From: Boesenbergia rotunda
Taxonomy: Eukaryota; Streptophyta; Magnoliopsida; Zingiberales; Zingiberaceae
NCBI GenBank assembly: GCA_024364735.1
Contig: JAGFNQ010008801.1
Location: 53,245 to 117,244 of the forward strand
DNA: 64,000 bases
Reading direction: 5' to 3'
Shown here: positions 62,891 through 64,000 of the stretch, piece after piece
Position numbering within the stretch: the first letter of the stretch is position 1
Layout: every line of letters starts with the position of its first letter
Notes under the pieces: model-generated
What the model saw: the letters and a program-made list of their open reading frames with translations, nothing else
What the model was told of the DNA's origin: nothing
The model's database searches: none
Translations under genes and position numbers: made by a program

Positions 62891-64000
62891 CAGAGAATGT
62901 TAGAGAAGGGGTGCTATGGTTTTCTAGCTCATATAGTGGATGCAAGTCAAGGAGAAGGATTGAAGAGAGAAGAAGTGAGGGTAGTCTGTGACTATCCTGA
63001 AGTGTTTCCTGAAGAGTTACCAGGACTCCCTCCCAATCGGGAAATTGAGTTTGAAATTGAGTTGGCCCCAGGAACCAACCCAATTTCGAAGGCACCTTAT
63101 CGCATGGCGCCAGCAGAACTGAAAGAATTGCAAGAACAATTACAAGAGCTGCTCGACAAGGGCTTCATCCGCCCTAGTCATTCACCTTGGGGAGCTCCTG
63201 TATTGTTCGTCAAGAAGAAAGATGGATCTATGCGAATGTGCATAGATTATCGAGCTTTGAATAAGGTAGCCATCAAGAACAGATATCCTTTGCCAAGGAT
63301 AGATGATTTATTTGATCAGCTGAAGGGAGCCACAGTGTTCTCCAAGATAGATCTGCGATCAGGTTACCATCAGCTCAGAGTGAAGGAGAGTGATGTGCCA
63401 AGGACTGCTTTCAGTGCAAGATATGGGCACTATGAGTTTGTGGTCATGCCCTTTGGAGTGATAAACGCCCCTGCGACATTTATGGATCTAATGAATAGAG
63501 TGTTCAAGGATTTTCTGGACAAGTTCGTCATTGTCTTCATTGATGATATCCTAGTGTATTTAAAGACTCAGGAAGACCATGAAGAACACCTGAAGATAGT
63601 GTTGCAGACCTTACACCAGAGGGAGCTGTATGCCAAATTCTCAAAGTGTGAGTTTTGGCTTGACCAGGTGGCATTCCTAAGCCACATCATTTCCAAGGAA
63701 GGTATTATGGTAGACCCAGCCTAGATTGAAGCAGTTAGTAACTGGAGCCAACCAAAGAATGCTAGTGAGATCAGAAGTTTTCTGGGTTTAGCAGGGTACT
63801 ACAGAAGGTTTGTAGAGGACTTTTCAAAGATAGCTTCTCCACTTACAGCCTTGACCAGAAAGAATAAGAAGTATGAGTGGACTGAGGACTGTGAGCAAAG
63901 CTTCCTTGAGTTGAAGAAGAAACTGACCAGCGCTCCTATCCTTACAGTACCCGAAGGTGATAAGAGCTTTGATATATACAGTGATGCATCAAAGCTAGGA
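62882..64000 (+). pseudogene. Element E reverse transcriptase and start of RNase H
   Basis: The frame 62882-63724 contains VVCDYPEVFPEELPGLPPNR, the RT fingers (KGFIRPSHSPWGAPVLFVKKKDGSMRMCIDYRALNK, motif from about residue 95), SKIDLRSGYHQLRV, FGVINAPATF (the usual LTNAP is VINAP) and the active site FIDDILVY (about residue 220). A TAG at 63722 interrupts it. Beyond, the same frame continues (NWSQPKNASEIRSFLGLAGY, then RNase H start DKSFDIYSDASKLG) to the window end. Confidence 0.88.

Larger units (their letters stand above)
59340..64000 (+). mobile_element. Ty3/gypsy element E, cut by the window end
   Basis: An LTR of 2085 bp is followed by an initiator-tRNA primer-binding site, a chromovirus-like gag, and pol up to RNase H at the window end. 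TGTAACACCC as LTR start, GTCACAGAGTGGTATCAGAGC as junction and the RT wording (CIDYRALNK, RYPLPRIDDLFDQL) fit the Tekay/Del group. The nucleocapsid and protease region is missing. Confidence 0.85.

Overview
The window is plant nuclear DNA, almost certainly from a flowering plant and possibly a monocot (weak inference). It is a nest of LTR retrotransposons, with one CACTA DNA transposon, one PIF/Harbinger-type MITE and one SINE, inserted into remnants of a few ordinary genes. I see no intact host gene, no bacterial or organellar genes and no CRISPR. Almost every long reading frame is gag or pol of a Ty1/copia or Ty3/gypsy element, most with stops or frameshifts.

Layout. 1-4833: 3' part of a copia element (H) with its 3' LTR, inserted into a minus-strand gypsy element (T1, Tat-like, 4834-13919). 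T1's LTR is split by a 5'-truncated CACTA element (8944-13802). 13920-14990: gypsy 3' fragment. 14992-15225: two unidentified exon-like pieces. 15663-28806 (minus strand): exons of an XB3/XBAT31-type ankyrin-RING E3 ubiquitin ligase, now a pseudogene. One of its exons is split by copia element A (17300-27734), which has its own 5-bp target duplication. A carries a SINE split by a 2.3-kb solo LTR (family D) and, in its 3' LTR, another solo LTR (family G). 29368-31480 and 41623-42480: two same-strand remnants of a plant-mobile-domain-like gene, separated by a minus-strand Sirevirus-like copia element B (32093-41617). 42482-42603: start of an H-type LTR, interrupted by Sirevirus-like copia element C (42604 to beyond 57942). 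C contains a minus-strand gag-only element F (47979-52483), an extra env-position gene (52685-54415), a solo G LTR, and a D LTR (57943-59339) that is itself broken by gypsy element E (59340 to window end).

The most unusual signal is not a protein. At least six LTR families, copia and gypsy, carry arrays of short hairpin-forming repeats. In C the stems vary from unit to unit with matching changes on both arms while the loop stays constant. Other points: the extra C gene appears to be spliced with phase preserved, F has an intact gag but no pol, and a likely microhomology deletion removed the C polymerase together with one F LTR.

Element boundaries supported by target-site duplications (A, both G copies, the reverse D copy, B, the MITE) are firm. 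Boundaries of H, T1, E, the 14-kb gypsy fragment and the SINE are inferred from one side only. All family assignments are by eye from protein motifs.
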